Below, one piece after another: positions 1-5,825 of a stretch of DNA of 12,800 bases (the first letter of the stretch is position 1; the number at the start of each line of letters is the position of its first letter). The stretch is from Candidatus Curtissbacteria bacterium RIFCSPLOWO2_01_FULL_37_9 (lineage in GTDB: Bacteria; Patescibacteriota; Microgenomatia; Curtissbacterales; GWA2-41-24), in contig MFBN01000058.1 of NCBI GenBank assembly GCA_001776425.1, forward strand, positions 1,692 to 14,491. The letters run 5' to 3'. A program made the translations under genes and the position numbers. The notes under the pieces were generated by a model, which searched no databases, was not told where the DNA came from, and saw only the letters and a list, made by a program, of their open reading frames with translations.

Positions 1-272
1 CTTTTAATAACGCCAAAAAAAACCAGGAAGTAGCCAAAAAAGTACCTCTTGACCGAATTTTAATCGAAACCGATTCGCCGTTTCTTTCGCCTGAACCAAT
101 TAGGTCAATGCGCGGGTCCACTTCGCTAAAGCTTCGAGGACTAAATAAGATTAATGAACCGCAAAATGTTAAAATAGTAGCCAAGTTTATTGCAGACCTG
201 CGCCGCTTGCCTTTCAAAAAAATTGCCGATGCAACTTTTAATAACAGCCAAAAATTATTTGGGCTAGAATAA
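1..272 (+). CDS. tatD: TatD family metal-dependent deoxyribonuclease, C-terminal part
   Basis: The reading frame is open from base 3 to the TAA at 270-272, giving the last 89 residues; the start lies left of the window. The fragment contains ILIETDSPFLSP, which matches the TatD signature in which the Asp of ETD is a metal ligand. It is followed by an R-G-x-x-N-EP segment (RGLNKINEP) and a C-terminal helix ending in F-N-N-S-Q-K-L-F, as in the usual A-T-x-N-x-x-x-L-F ending of the family. TatD proteins are TIM-barrel hydrolases with 3'-5' exonuclease activity on DNA and RNA, acting in the cytoplasm. The ending looks complete. The glycosyltransferase gene follows after 9 bases, so the two may be cotranscribed. 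A related YcfH/YjjV-type paralogue cannot be excluded from this fragment. Confidence 0.88.
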   Translation, partial: FNNAKKNQEVAKKVPLDRILIETDSPFLSPEPIRSMRGSTSLKLRGLNKINEPQNVKIVAKFIADLRRLPFKKIADATFNNSQKLFGLE

Positions 273-281
273 TTACCTAAG

Positions 282-1772
282 ATGTTTAAAAAATTTGTAG
301 AAAAACATGACCGGCCGATTCACAGATTTCTGGAAATTTTACCGGGGACATTTTCCTGGACTTTAATACTTTTTCCTATCTGGGGTTCATTTTGGATACC
401 GCATTATGTTGCTTATTATGTTATTTTTTTTATTATTTTTTGGTTTTATAAATCGGCTATTCTGGCAGTCACTTCGGTCATTTCCCATGTAAAGCTCAAT
501 GCCGCCCAAAAATATGACTGGCTTTCGGATGTTAAAAAACTTCCCGGACAAAGTAATATTCACCATTTAATAGTAATTCCTACATACCTTGAACCTCTCC
601 ATACACTTGAACGGGCGGTTACTTCAGTCGCTAATCAGGATTTTCCCAAAGAACAAATTTCAATAACTTTAGCATTTGAACAAAGGGAAGGAAAAGAAGC
701 GCACAAAAAAGCAAAATTTCTGATGCGCAAATATAAAAAAACATTCGCAAATCTCCTAACCACTTTCCATCCCGATATTCCGGGTGAAGTTAAAGGCAAA
801 TCCTCGAATGAAGCTTATGCCGGTAAATACAGTAAAAAAGTTTTGGTTAATCAAAAAAGATTGGATATTGCAAACATCACAGTCACATCTTTAGATGCAG
901 ATGGAGTTTTATCCGAAAAATATGTTTCTGCCCTTTCTTATAAATTTTTAACAAATGAAAATCGCCATCTACTTTTCTGGCAGCCTATAATTTTGTATTA
1001 CACGAATATTTGGAGAGTACCGGCACCGATAAGACTGATGAATACACTAGGGTCTGTCTGGCAAACCGCCCTTAATTCCCGAACCGACAGATTGGTAAAT
1101 TATGCAATGTATTCACTCTCTTTAAAATTACTTGATGAAGTCGGCTACTGGGATGTTGATGTTATTCCCGAAGATTACCGGATTTTTTTCAAGAGTTTTT
1201 TTGCCAAAGAAGGAAAAGTGGAAGTCGACCCCATTTTTCTGCCTGTCTATGCCGATGCTGCTGAATCAACAAGTTATTTTAAATCGCTGGTAAATTTTTA
1301 CGAACAGGAAAAACGGTGGGCCTGGGGTGTTTCCGATGATGCCTACTTTATCAAAAAATGGCTAACCCACACCCACATACCTTTCTGGAGAAGATCAATA
1401 AGACTACTTAAAGTTTTAGAAGATCATTTTCTTTGGCCGGTTAACTGGTTTGCGATTACATTAGGCGCTACAATTCCGGTTATTTTAAATCCTGCTTTTG
1501 CCCAAACAGTCATGGGCCAAAATCTGCCAAAAATTGCGTTCGGTATATTAACTTCCTGCTGGGTTTTTTTAGCGGTTATTTTAATAATCGACTGGCGCCA
1601 AAGACCCAAACATCAAGGGCCAATTTCATTCTTGCGCAAAATTACCATGCCGTTTGAATTTATAATGATGCCGGTTGTAACTTTGATTTTTACGGCTCTT
1701 CCCGGAATAGATGCCCATACCAGACTGATGCTTGGGAAATACTTAGAGTATAGGGTTACGGAGAAAGTTTAA
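282..1772 (+). CDS. Membrane-bound family 2 glycosyltransferase
   Basis: This 496-residue protein has the layout of processive, cellulose-synthase-like GT2 enzymes. Two hydrophobic segments (about residues 22-40 and 42-66) are followed by a cytoplasmic GT-A domain starting at HHLIVIPTYLEP (about 94-104). The DxD-type motif is LDADG (D205, D207), a likely catalytic acid lies in PED (E297, D298), and Q342-x-x-R345-W346 matches the QxxRW motif that holds the acceptor in this superfamily. Three further membrane segments follow (about 387-405, 420-437, 457-473). It should transfer sugar from a nucleotide-sugar to a lipid or growing polysaccharide at the cytoplasmic membrane; the sugar and acceptor cannot be told. 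The ATG at 282 follows the tatD stop by 9 bases with no clear Shine-Dalgarno, consistent with translational coupling. Its stop overlaps the convergent gene by 4 bases. Confidence 0.87.
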   Translation: MFKKFVEKHDRPIHRFLEILPGTFSWTLILFPIWGSFWIPHYVAYYVIFFIIFWFYKSAILAVTSVISHVKLNAAQKYDWLSDVKKLPGQSNIHHLIVIPTYLEPLHTLERAVTSVANQDFPKEQISITLAFEQREGKEAHKKAKFLMRKYKKTFANLLTTFHPDIPGEVKGKSSNEAYAGKYSKKVLVNQKRLDIANITVTSLDADGVLSEKYVSALSYKFLTNENRHLLFWQPIILYYTNIWRVPAPIRLMNTLGSVWQTALNSRTDRLVNYAMYSLSLKLLDEVGYWDVDVIPEDYRIFFKSFFAKEGKVEVDPIFLPVYADAAESTSYFKSLVNFYEQEKRWAWGVSDDAYFIKKWLTHTHIPFWRRSIRLLKVLEDHFLWPVNWFAITLGATIPVILNPAFAQTVMGQNLPKIAFGILTSCWVFLAVILIIDWRQRPKHQGPISFLRKITMPFEFIMMPVVTLIFTALPGIDAHTRLMLGKYLEYRVTEKV

Positions 1773-1984
1773 ACTTTTATACCTGTTTTTCTGTTTTCCT
1801 GCGCAAGTCTTAACTCTCTTTTTGCGGCAAACTGGGCATCAACGATTTTTTGACAGTCATTGTCCGGGCAAACTGTTTCTATGTGAGTTATTACGGAACC
1901 TCTGTCCAGCTTTTCGATCCATTTTTTCTTAAAAATACGGATTTTACCGCACCGGATGCAAGATGTCTCCTGAAAATCGTCCAT
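1769..1984 (-). CDS. Small zinc-ribbon-like protein, function unknown
   Basis: A 71-residue protein with four cysteines in two pairs: C9-x2-C12 near the N terminus and C39-x4-C44 (CPDNDC) in the middle. They are separated by a basic stretch (KIRIFKKKWIEK) and followed by a charged, probably helical C-terminal tail. The spacing fits a small treble-clef or zinc-ribbon structural site, so zinc binding is a reasonable inference. No specific function is recognisable; proteins of this form can bind nucleic acid or other proteins. The ATG at 1984 has only a weak upstream GAG as ribosome binding site. The gene is convergent with the glycosyltransferase and overlaps its last 4 bases, which is typical of a compact genome. 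No frame on the opposite strand competes strongly. Confidence 0.72.
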   Translation of the reverse strand: MDDFQETSCIRCGKIRIFKKKWIEKLDRGSVITHIETVCPDNDCQKIVDAQFAAKRELRLAQENRKTGIKV

Positions 1985-2218
1985 CGTGACTCTAAAAAAG
2001 AAATTATCAAATAGATTATCTTAAATGTAAGTTTTTAGTAGAAAAGTTTATGACTGAAATTACAGCTTCAGCTCCCTTAAACCATTCAAAAAAAACTGCC
2101 AAATTTAAGATTTATTAAGCAAAATTTTACTATTTACACAACTTTAAATCAAATTATCATTGAGATAACTACAATTTTAAATTCGTGAAACCGTATCAAA
2201 ACTAATTCCCATTCTAAA

Positions 2219-2353
2219 TTATTTATTTTGCTCTTTTTCGGCTTTTCCAATAGCAGCTTGAATTACTTCTCTTGGCAATGCTGCTGCACCGCCGGTACCT
2301 TCTATAACAGTTTGTAGGGAATTTTTTACCTGATCTGCGAGTGAACTTAACAT
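2219..2353 (-). CDS. Small 44-residue protein, function unknown
   Basis: A short leftward ORF that starts with ATG at 2353, reads MLSSLADQVKNSL and ends with the charged tail KAEKEQNK before TAA at 2219-2221. The main support is a near-perfect ribosome binding site, AAGGAGG (complement of 2361-2367), placed 7 bases before the ATG. The composition is protein-like: an amphipathic start, a Gly/Ala-rich centre (GTGGAAALP) and a helical charged end. There are no cysteines and no membrane segment. I do not recognise the family. It occupies the middle of an otherwise empty stretch between 1985 and 2486. Outside this ORF the stretch is AT-rich, and I see only the downstream gene's promoter in it. Confidence 0.6.
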   Translation of the reverse strand: MLSSLADQVKNSLQTVIEGTGGAAALPREVIQAAIGKAEKEQNK

Positions 2354-2449
2354 TAAAACGCCTCCTTCTGTTTATGATTTTTCAGTTTTAACACCTTTGG
2401 CCAAACAGTGTTGCAAGCTAATGACAAGATTTCGCCTTGCTTACTGATT

Positions 2450-2478
2450 TTGTTCTGATTATCTTTAAGTTCTATAAT
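2450..2478 (+). promoter_or_regulatory. Promoter of the DUF3175 gene, possibly giving a leaderless mRNA
   Basis: TTGTTC at 2450-2455, a 17-base spacer and TATAAT at 2473-2478 form a sigma-70-like promoter. Transcription would start about 2485, 0 to 3 bases before the ATG at 2487. A second TATAAT at 2481-2486 abuts the start codon. No Shine-Dalgarno is present before the ATG. Confidence 0.55.
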
Positions 2479-2486
2479 TTTATAAT

Positions 2487-2762
2487 ATGCCCAAGAAAAA
2501 AAATTGGTCAAACAGGGTTACCAAGGAAAGTATTGCTCTTGATCTGGAGGAAGGCGTTTTTACCTGGAATAATCCCCAAAAAATAGCCCAGAGCCTTAAA
2601 AGCTCTGCACAAGCAAGTGTAAGAAAAAAAGCCGGTCCGTTCCAATCCGCGATGAGTATGCTGAACTTTTATATCAATCGCGCAGGCAAAAATCTAAAAC
2701 CCGAAAGAAAGAAAATATTGGAACAGGCAAAAGTGGAATTGAGAAAAATCTTCAAAAAATAA
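2487..2762 (+). CDS. DUF3175 family protein
   Basis: A 91-residue basic protein matching my recollection of the DUF3175 family in length and pattern: an N-terminal W-S-x-x-V-T (WSNRVTKES), then ALDLEEGVF, P-x-x-I-A-x-S-L-K, and SAMSMLNFYINRAGKNL, followed by a helical basic tail ending RKIFKK. The family is widespread in bacteria and has no established biochemical role. The protein is small, soluble, Lys/Arg-rich and probably helical, so nucleic-acid binding is possible but unproven. The ATG at 2487 directly follows a TATAAT and has no ribosome binding site, suggesting leaderless translation. It stands alone, with the SDR gene 164 bases downstream in the same direction. The family assignment rests on motif memory, not a search. 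Confidence 0.8.
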   Translation: MPKKKNWSNRVTKESIALDLEEGVFTWNNPQKIAQSLKSSAQASVRKKAGPFQSAMSMLNFYINRAGKNLKPERKKILEQAKVELRKIFKK

Positions 2763-2926
2763 TACCCGTTCAATAGCTTATTATCTGGCATTTTTAATAA
2801 AGAATATGGTGTATTCAAACAGTTGGAAAGTTGTAATCAAGAAAAGTCACACTTAATATTCCGACTTCTTTTTGAAAAATTTCTTTGAGTTCTTCTACGA
2901 TTTGATCTGGAGAGCGGACAAATGAA

Positions 2927-3772
2927 TTGTTAAAAACAGACAAATCATCTAAACTTAAAATGATGCCACCTGATTCGCTGAATAAATTACTCGATCTTTC
3001 CGGAAAAACAGCCATAGTCACCGGAGGGGCAATGGGTATTGGTTTGGGTATTACCTCAAGATTATCCGAAGCTGGTGCAAATGTAGTAATTGCCGATCTC
3101 AACAAAGATGCGGCAGATCAAGCATCTCAAAAACTTTCCCAAAAAGGTTACAAAATAATTTCTCTTTCTGTTGACGTTTCGCGCGAAGATGATGTGCAGC
3201 GTATGGTTACAGAAACATTAAAATCGTTTGGGGGCATAGATATTCTTATTAACAACGCCGGTATTTATCCCAATATTTTAGTTATGAATATGGCTTTGGA
3301 AGATTTTAACAGAGTAATTGAGGTGAATTTAAAAAGTGTTTTCCTGTGTACTAAAAAAGCCGCAGAAGTGATGATAAAGCAGGGAAAGGGCGGAAAAATT
3401 GTTAATATAACCTCGATTGATGCCCTTCATCCATCATCTGCAGGACTTGCACATTATGACGCTTCCAAACACGGCGTTTGGGGATTTACCAAAAATATTG
3501 CTTTGGAACTTGCTCCCCATAAAATTTGGGTCAATGCAATTGCGCCAGGTGGAATTGCGACACCGGGGGTTGAATCGATCCAGAAAAATATGAAGTTGCC
3601 AGAAAGTGTTGATATGCAAAAACTCCTTGAAGCATTTATGGCAAAAATTCCAATGAAGAGAATGGGTGAGCCTGATGATATTGGTAAAGTTGCCTTATTC
3701 TTAGCCTCGGACATGTCCTCTTACATCACCGGAACCCAAATCATAGTTGACGGCGGAGTTCTGCTTTCTTAA
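2927..3772 (+). CDS. SDR family NAD(P)-dependent oxidoreductase
   Basis: A classical short-chain dehydrogenase/reductase. Counting from the TTG at 2927 (281 residues), the Rossmann motif TGGAMGIG is at 32-39, the acidic residue ending strand 2 is D57 (suggesting NAD(H) preference), NNAG is at 109-112, and the tetrad residues are N134, S163, Y177 and K181 (YDASK). The C-terminal SYITGTQIIVDGG is the usual SDR ending. It should catalyse reversible oxidation of an alcohol or sugar hydroxyl; FabG-like or sugar dehydrogenase roles are both possible. The start is uncertain. The TTG has GGAG about 14 bases upstream, while ATG at 2960 or 2963 would give a 269- or 270-residue protein nearer the usual 250. 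I lean to 2960, but give the longest form. Confidence 0.88.
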   Translation: MLKTDKSSKLKMMPPDSLNKLLDLSGKTAIVTGGAMGIGLGITSRLSEAGANVVIADLNKDAADQASQKLSQKGYKIISLSVDVSREDDVQRMVTETLKSFGGIDILINNAGIYPNILVMNMALEDFNRVIEVNLKSVFLCTKKAAEVMIKQGKGGKIVNITSIDALHPSSAGLAHYDASKHGVWGFTKNIALELAPHKIWVNAIAPGGIATPGVESIQKNMKLPESVDMQKLLEAFMAKIPMKRMGEPDDIGKVALFLASDMSSYITGTQIIVDGGVLLS

Positions 3773-3863
3773 TCCTTCTACTATAAATTACTCTTGATGA
3801 ATTTCGATCCGAGACTTTTTCGATTTAGCAAAGTGTACGCAACATCAGGGATGATATTCGAAT

Positions 3864-3893
3864 TTTCTAAATAATTAATCAATTATTTAGAAA
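3864..3893. repeat. Perfect 13-bp inverted repeat after the SDR gene
   Basis: TTTCTAAATAATT (3864-3876) and its exact complement at 3881-3893 surround a 4-base loop, AATC. It lies 91 bases after the SDR stop, before the next rightward gene. No T-run follows on either strand and the stem is AT-rich, so it may be a weak terminator, an mRNA 3'-end stabiliser or a protein binding site. Confidence 0.6.
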
Positions 3894-3979
3894 CTATAGA
3901 CCCGGTGTTATCGTTAGCCGTATGAAATAGCTTAAAAACTTTGACTTCTTAAATCTACAAGGCTAAAATCTTCTCCCAT

Positions 3980-4285
3980 ATGGAAACTGAAGGCAGATAT
4001 CAAACTTTGGAAGCACAAAGAGCAGTCTTTTTGGAAAAAATAATTCGGCCGATAGTCAGAAAAGAGCATGTTTATAAAGCGTTTAAAGAAGTCGATCGCC
4101 GACAGTTTGTTCCACAGGGTAAAGAGGAAGATGCGTACAAGGATAAGATCATCGAGCTTGACGAAGGATCATCAATAAGTTCTCCGTCTTTAGTTGCTCA
4201 AATGATAGATCATCTGAAGGAAATTGAAGCAAGATTAATACAAATAACAGAACTACCGGATGAATTTTATAATTCCTTAGAGTAA
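3980..4285 (+). CDS. Truncated protein-L-isoaspartate O-methyltransferase (N-terminal domain only)
   Basis: The 101 residues resemble the N-terminal part of PCMT: V-Y-K-A-F-K-E-V-D-R-R-Q-F-V-P (about 36-50), A-Y-x-D (58-61), and then a SISSPSLVAQMIDHL segment that matches the TISQPS-x-V-A-x-M motif shaping the substrate pocket. Intact enzymes (about 200-220 residues) continue into the S-adenosylmethionine-binding motif E-x-G-x-G-S-G-Y. Here the protein switches to an unrelated tail (RLIQITELPDEFY) and stops. No SAM-binding motif appears in any frame downstream, so this is not a simple frameshift. It is either a decayed gene that keeps an open frame or a stand-alone domain; it cannot be a methyltransferase alone. 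Two hairpins follow its stop. The start at ATG 3980 lacks a clear Shine-Dalgarno. Confidence 0.7.
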   Translation: METEGRYQTLEAQRAVFLEKIIRPIVRKEHVYKAFKEVDRRQFVPQGKEEDAYKDKIIELDEGSSISSPSLVAQMIDHLKEIEARLIQITELPDEFYNSLE

Positions 4286-4286
4286 T

Positions 4287-4303
4287 AAGGTTGTTACCTT
4301 TTT
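4287..4303 (+). terminator. Weak terminator hairpin right after the PCMT-like gene
   Basis: AAGGT (4287-4291) pairs with ACCTT (4296-4300) around a TGTT loop, and three more T follow the stem, giving a TTTTT run at 4299-4303. The stem is only 5 bp, so this is a modest candidate sitting 1 base after the stop codon. Confidence 0.4.
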
Positions 4304-4314
4304 CGCCTTAAAAA

Positions 4315-4349
4315 CAAGGAATTCTACTAAATTAACTTCCTTGATTTTT
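4315..4349. terminator. Bidirectional terminator between convergent genes
   Basis: CAAGGAA (4315-4321) and TTCCTTG (4337-4343) form a 7-bp stem with a 15-base loop. On the + strand the stem is followed by ATTTTT. On the - strand the mirror-image stem is followed by TTTTT (complement of 4310-4314). It lies between the PCMT-like gene and the convergent gene ending at 4353, so it can serve both. Confidence 0.6.
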
Positions 4350-4352
4350 GAA

Positions 4353-4640
4353 TTAAACTTTGTTAACAACAAATTCTTTTTCTGCTTTTATGCGCTGTTG
4401 TAAAAAAGCGCGTTCTGTTATTAAGCGTTCTCTCTTACGTTGCGATATCACAGAATCGAGTTTAGTGGATATTACCTCCACTTGCATTTTCCAGGAATAA
4501 ACTTTAAGTTGCCTTCTGAAACTCCAAAGATCCGTATGTGCCGGATCCGATCGCAAACTAGCTTTAACAGATGCAAGCAGTCCGGAAAGATCCACCATTT
4601 CGTCCGGTAAACCGATAATTAAATTCCTTTCCCCTTTCAT
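4353..4640 (-). CDS. Hypothetical protein with charged helical C-terminal half
   Basis: I do not recognise this 95-residue protein. The N-terminal third is mixed (LIIGLPDEMVDLSGLLASVKASL). From about residue 50 onward it is rich in Lys, Arg, Glu, Gln and regularly spaced hydrophobics (VEVISTKLDSVISQRKRER, then ITERAFLQQRIKAEKEF), which reads as a long helix or coiled coil. There is no cysteine, membrane segment or signal peptide. The ATG at 4640 has no clear ribosome binding site; an in-frame ATG at residue 15 is an alternative. The gene is divergent from the 4781 gene and convergent with the PCMT-like gene, ending at a bidirectional terminator, which supports it as an independent transcript. 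A cytoplasmic structural or nucleic-acid-associated role is possible, but nothing shows it. Confidence 0.55.
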   Translation of the reverse strand: MKGERNLIIGLPDEMVDLSGLLASVKASLRSDPAHTDLWSFRRQLKVYSWKMQVEVISTKLDSVISQRKRERLITERAFLQQRIKAEKEFVVNKV

Positions 4641-4711
4641 AATTGTTGAATGATAACTTTACATAAATGATTAGTCAATTTATTAATAAGGGAATTTCTA
4701 AAATAGTATTC

Positions 4712-4740
4712 TTGACAAAGGCAGTTATTAGTATTAATAT
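4712..4740 (+). promoter_or_regulatory. Strong sigma-70-type promoter
   Basis: TTGACA at 4712-4717 (exact -35 consensus), a 17-base spacer and TAATAT at 4735-4740 (five of six matches to TATAAT). Transcription should begin near 4747, only about 8 bases before the hairpin at 4755. The promoter lies inside the longest version of the downstream reading frame (ATG at 4667), which argues for the later start at 4781. Confidence 0.75.
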
Positions 4741-4754
4741 CCACTATCGTTGGG

Positions 4755-4779
4755 CTGTTCCTTCGGGGACAGTTTTTTT
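4755..4779 (+). terminator. UUCG-tetraloop intrinsic terminator in a leader (attenuator-like)
   Basis: CTGTTCC (4755-4761) pairs with GGGACAG (4766-4772) with one G-U wobble, closing a TTCG loop between C and G, the exceptionally stable cUUCGg tetraloop. Seven T follow (4773-4779). It is a textbook rho-independent terminator placed about 30 bases after the promoter and 2 bases before the ATG at 4781. The only purine-rich sequence that could act as ribosome binding site (GGGGA, 4765-4769) lies within the loop and right arm. The element could therefore control both transcription and translation. Confidence 0.7.
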
Positions 4780-4780
4780 A

Positions 4781-5164
4781 ATGAACAAAGAAAGACCACG
4801 ATATTTTAAAGAAGAAATTATTGCGCAGGCAAGAAAAAACAGGGACGCTTGGTTTGAAGCTAAGGAAAAAGAAGGTAAAGGATTGAGCCACGCAAAAAGA
4901 GGAACCATCTTGAATGGGTTTATCGGAATAACTATTATTCTGGCAGCCTTATCCCAAGATGCTAATCAAATTACAGAAGGAGCAGGAAAAATGATTCCCA
5001 TGGAATCATTTCAAATTAATACATCCCTAGAAGATCTTACGAATAATTTAATAGGGACGGGTGCCAACTTTTTTGGGGAAATGAACGATTCATGGTCAAA
5101 AGATAATGAAGAAGGAAACGTCGAGATAAAAATTATCCGTCGAGAAGTTCTTGAAGAGAAGTAG
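4781..5164 (+). CDS. Single-pass membrane protein, function unknown
   Basis: With the ATG at 4781 the protein has 127 residues. A charged N-terminal region (KERPRYFKEEIIAQARKNRD) precedes one hydrophobic segment (about residues 41-58, GTILNGFIGITIILAALS), followed by an acidic C-terminal domain (N-D-S-W-S-K-D-N-E-E-G-N, then VEIKIIRREVLEEK). The Lys/Arg-rich flank before the membrane segment predicts a cytoplasmic N terminus and an outside C terminus. I do not recognise a family. An in-frame ATG at 4667 would add 38 residues (165 in total), but that stretch contains the promoter and terminator-like hairpin, so I prefer 4781. The gene appears monocistronic and is controlled by the promoter/hairpin leader. 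It converges on the CxxC-x17-CxxC gene. Confidence 0.6.
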   Translation: MNKERPRYFKEEIIAQARKNRDAWFEAKEKEGKGLSHAKRGTILNGFIGITIILAALSQDANQITEGAGKMIPMESFQINTSLEDLTNNLIGTGANFFGEMNDSWSKDNEEGNVEIKIIRREVLEEK

Positions 5165-5224
5165 ATCCTTATTTACCCTTCTCTAACTTTATCTTTCCTG
5201 TGTAACGCTCTTTCTATACCCCAA

Positions 5225-5536
5225 TTAACCTCTTTCGCCTTTCTTTTGCATATAACAATCCCTGCAATAAACTGGTCTGCCTCCGGATGGCTTAAAAGGT
5301 ACTTGCGTTTGCTTGCCGCAATTAGCGCACTTTACACTATAAAGCTGACGGCCTTGCTGATCGGTTCCTACTGGTTCAGCTGAATCATCTGCCGGGACAG
5401 TTGAACCGCTTTCAGGCTCTTCCACTTTTGGCTCTTCGGTTTGGGATTCTTCAGCTTCGGGTTCTTCAGCTGGTTTATCATCTGCTTTTGGTTCTTCGAC
5501 TGGTTCATCTACTGCTGTATCATTTTTATCTGCCAT
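5225..5536 (-). CDS. CxxC-x17-CxxC zinc-binding protein with acidic N-terminal region
   Basis: The first roughly 55 of 103 residues are a low-complexity Glu/Pro/Asp region (repeated EEP, KADDKPAEEP), very likely disordered. The C-terminal domain, QLYSVKCANCGKQTQVPF and on to VYCRDCYMQKKGERG, has two CxxC pairs exactly 17 residues apart. This is the CxxC-x17-CxxC domain frequent in candidate phyla bacteria, and it should bind one zinc ion. The molecular function is not established; a nucleic-acid or ribosome-associated role is often suggested but unproven. Translation is clearly strong: AAAGGAGGTG (complement of 5544-5553) lies 7 bases before the ATG at 5536. The domain supports the Patescibacteria-like assignment of the window. 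Confidence 0.85.
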   Translation of the reverse strand: MADKNDTAVDEPVEEPKADDKPAEEPEAEESQTEEPKVEEPESGSTVPADDSAEPVGTDQQGRQLYSVKCANCGKQTQVPFKPSGGRPVYCRDCYMQKKGERG

Positions 5537-5733
5537 TAATAATCACCTCCTTTATGGATATTTTACCTTAAATTAAACTGTAATATAACTACCAATGTAA
5601 ATTTACAAACAACTTCTAATTCTGATTTTATCATGGAGAAATTATACTAAACAAAAGCTAAATTACCAAACTATGGGTTTTGATCGGTGTTTGCACTTGT
5701 TGAAGATGCTTCCTGTGGATGGTAAAATTAGGT

Positions 5734-5803
5734 TCGCATTCCGCGGTAGCTCAATGGCCTGCCCGCAATCGCTTAAGCGATAGCTTTTGCAGGCGGGTAG
5801 AGC
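5734..5803 (+). pseudogene. Broken 5' copy of tRNA-Asn with an insertion in the D-loop
   Basis: Bases 5734-5757 are identical over 24 bases to 6071-6094, which is the 6-base upstream flank plus the first 18 bases of the intact tRNA-Asn (acceptor 5' strand, D-stem, part of the D-loop). The match resumes with TAGAGC at 5798-5803 after a 40-base insertion. The anticodon arm, T arm and acceptor 3' strand of tRNA-Asn are not recognisable after this, so no functional tRNA can form. The copy and the intact gene flank the GIY-YIG gene as direct repeats. Confidence 0.75.
5758..5797. repeat. 40-bp palindromic element inserted in the tRNA-like D-loop
   Basis: Compared with the intact tRNA-Asn, exactly 40 bases are added between CAATGG and TAGAGC. 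The insert folds on itself. The outer arms CCTGCCCGCAA (5758-5768) and TTGCAGGCGGG (5787-5797) pair over 11 positions with one wobble and one mismatch. Inside is a perfect 12-base palindrome, TCGCTTAAGCGA (5769-5780). It encodes nothing. Its form suggests a small dispersed palindromic repeat of REP or MITE type. Confidence 0.65.
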
Positions 5804-5813
5804 GTAAAAGGAT

Positions 5814-5819
5814 TATAAT
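5814..5819 (+). promoter_or_regulatory. Candidate -10 element for the GIY-YIG gene
   Basis: A perfect TATAAT 6 bases before the GTG start codon at 5826. Transcription would begin at or beside the GTG, giving a leaderless mRNA as proposed for the DUF3175 gene. No good -35 box is seen at 16-18 bases, so confidence is low. Confidence 0.3.
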
Positions 5820-5825
5820 CACCGG

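Noticed and set aside
2041..2118. 22-codon ORF starting ATG at 2050
   Set aside because: Too short, with no ribosome binding site and no sign of conservation that I could judge from sequence alone.
2815..3105. Leftward frame of 96 residues whose last 30 residues (PDQIVEELKEIFQKEVGIL) look protein-like
   Set aside because: Most of it is antisense to the SDR N-terminal domain, and there is no ribosome binding site or suitable start in the part outside the SDR gene. I treat it as a chance open frame, although the non-overlapping end could be a gene remnant.
4667..4780. Extended N terminus (38 residues) of the membrane protein starting at 4667
   Set aside because: This stretch contains a consensus promoter and a terminator-type hairpin, and its translation has no feature that fits the rest of the protein.
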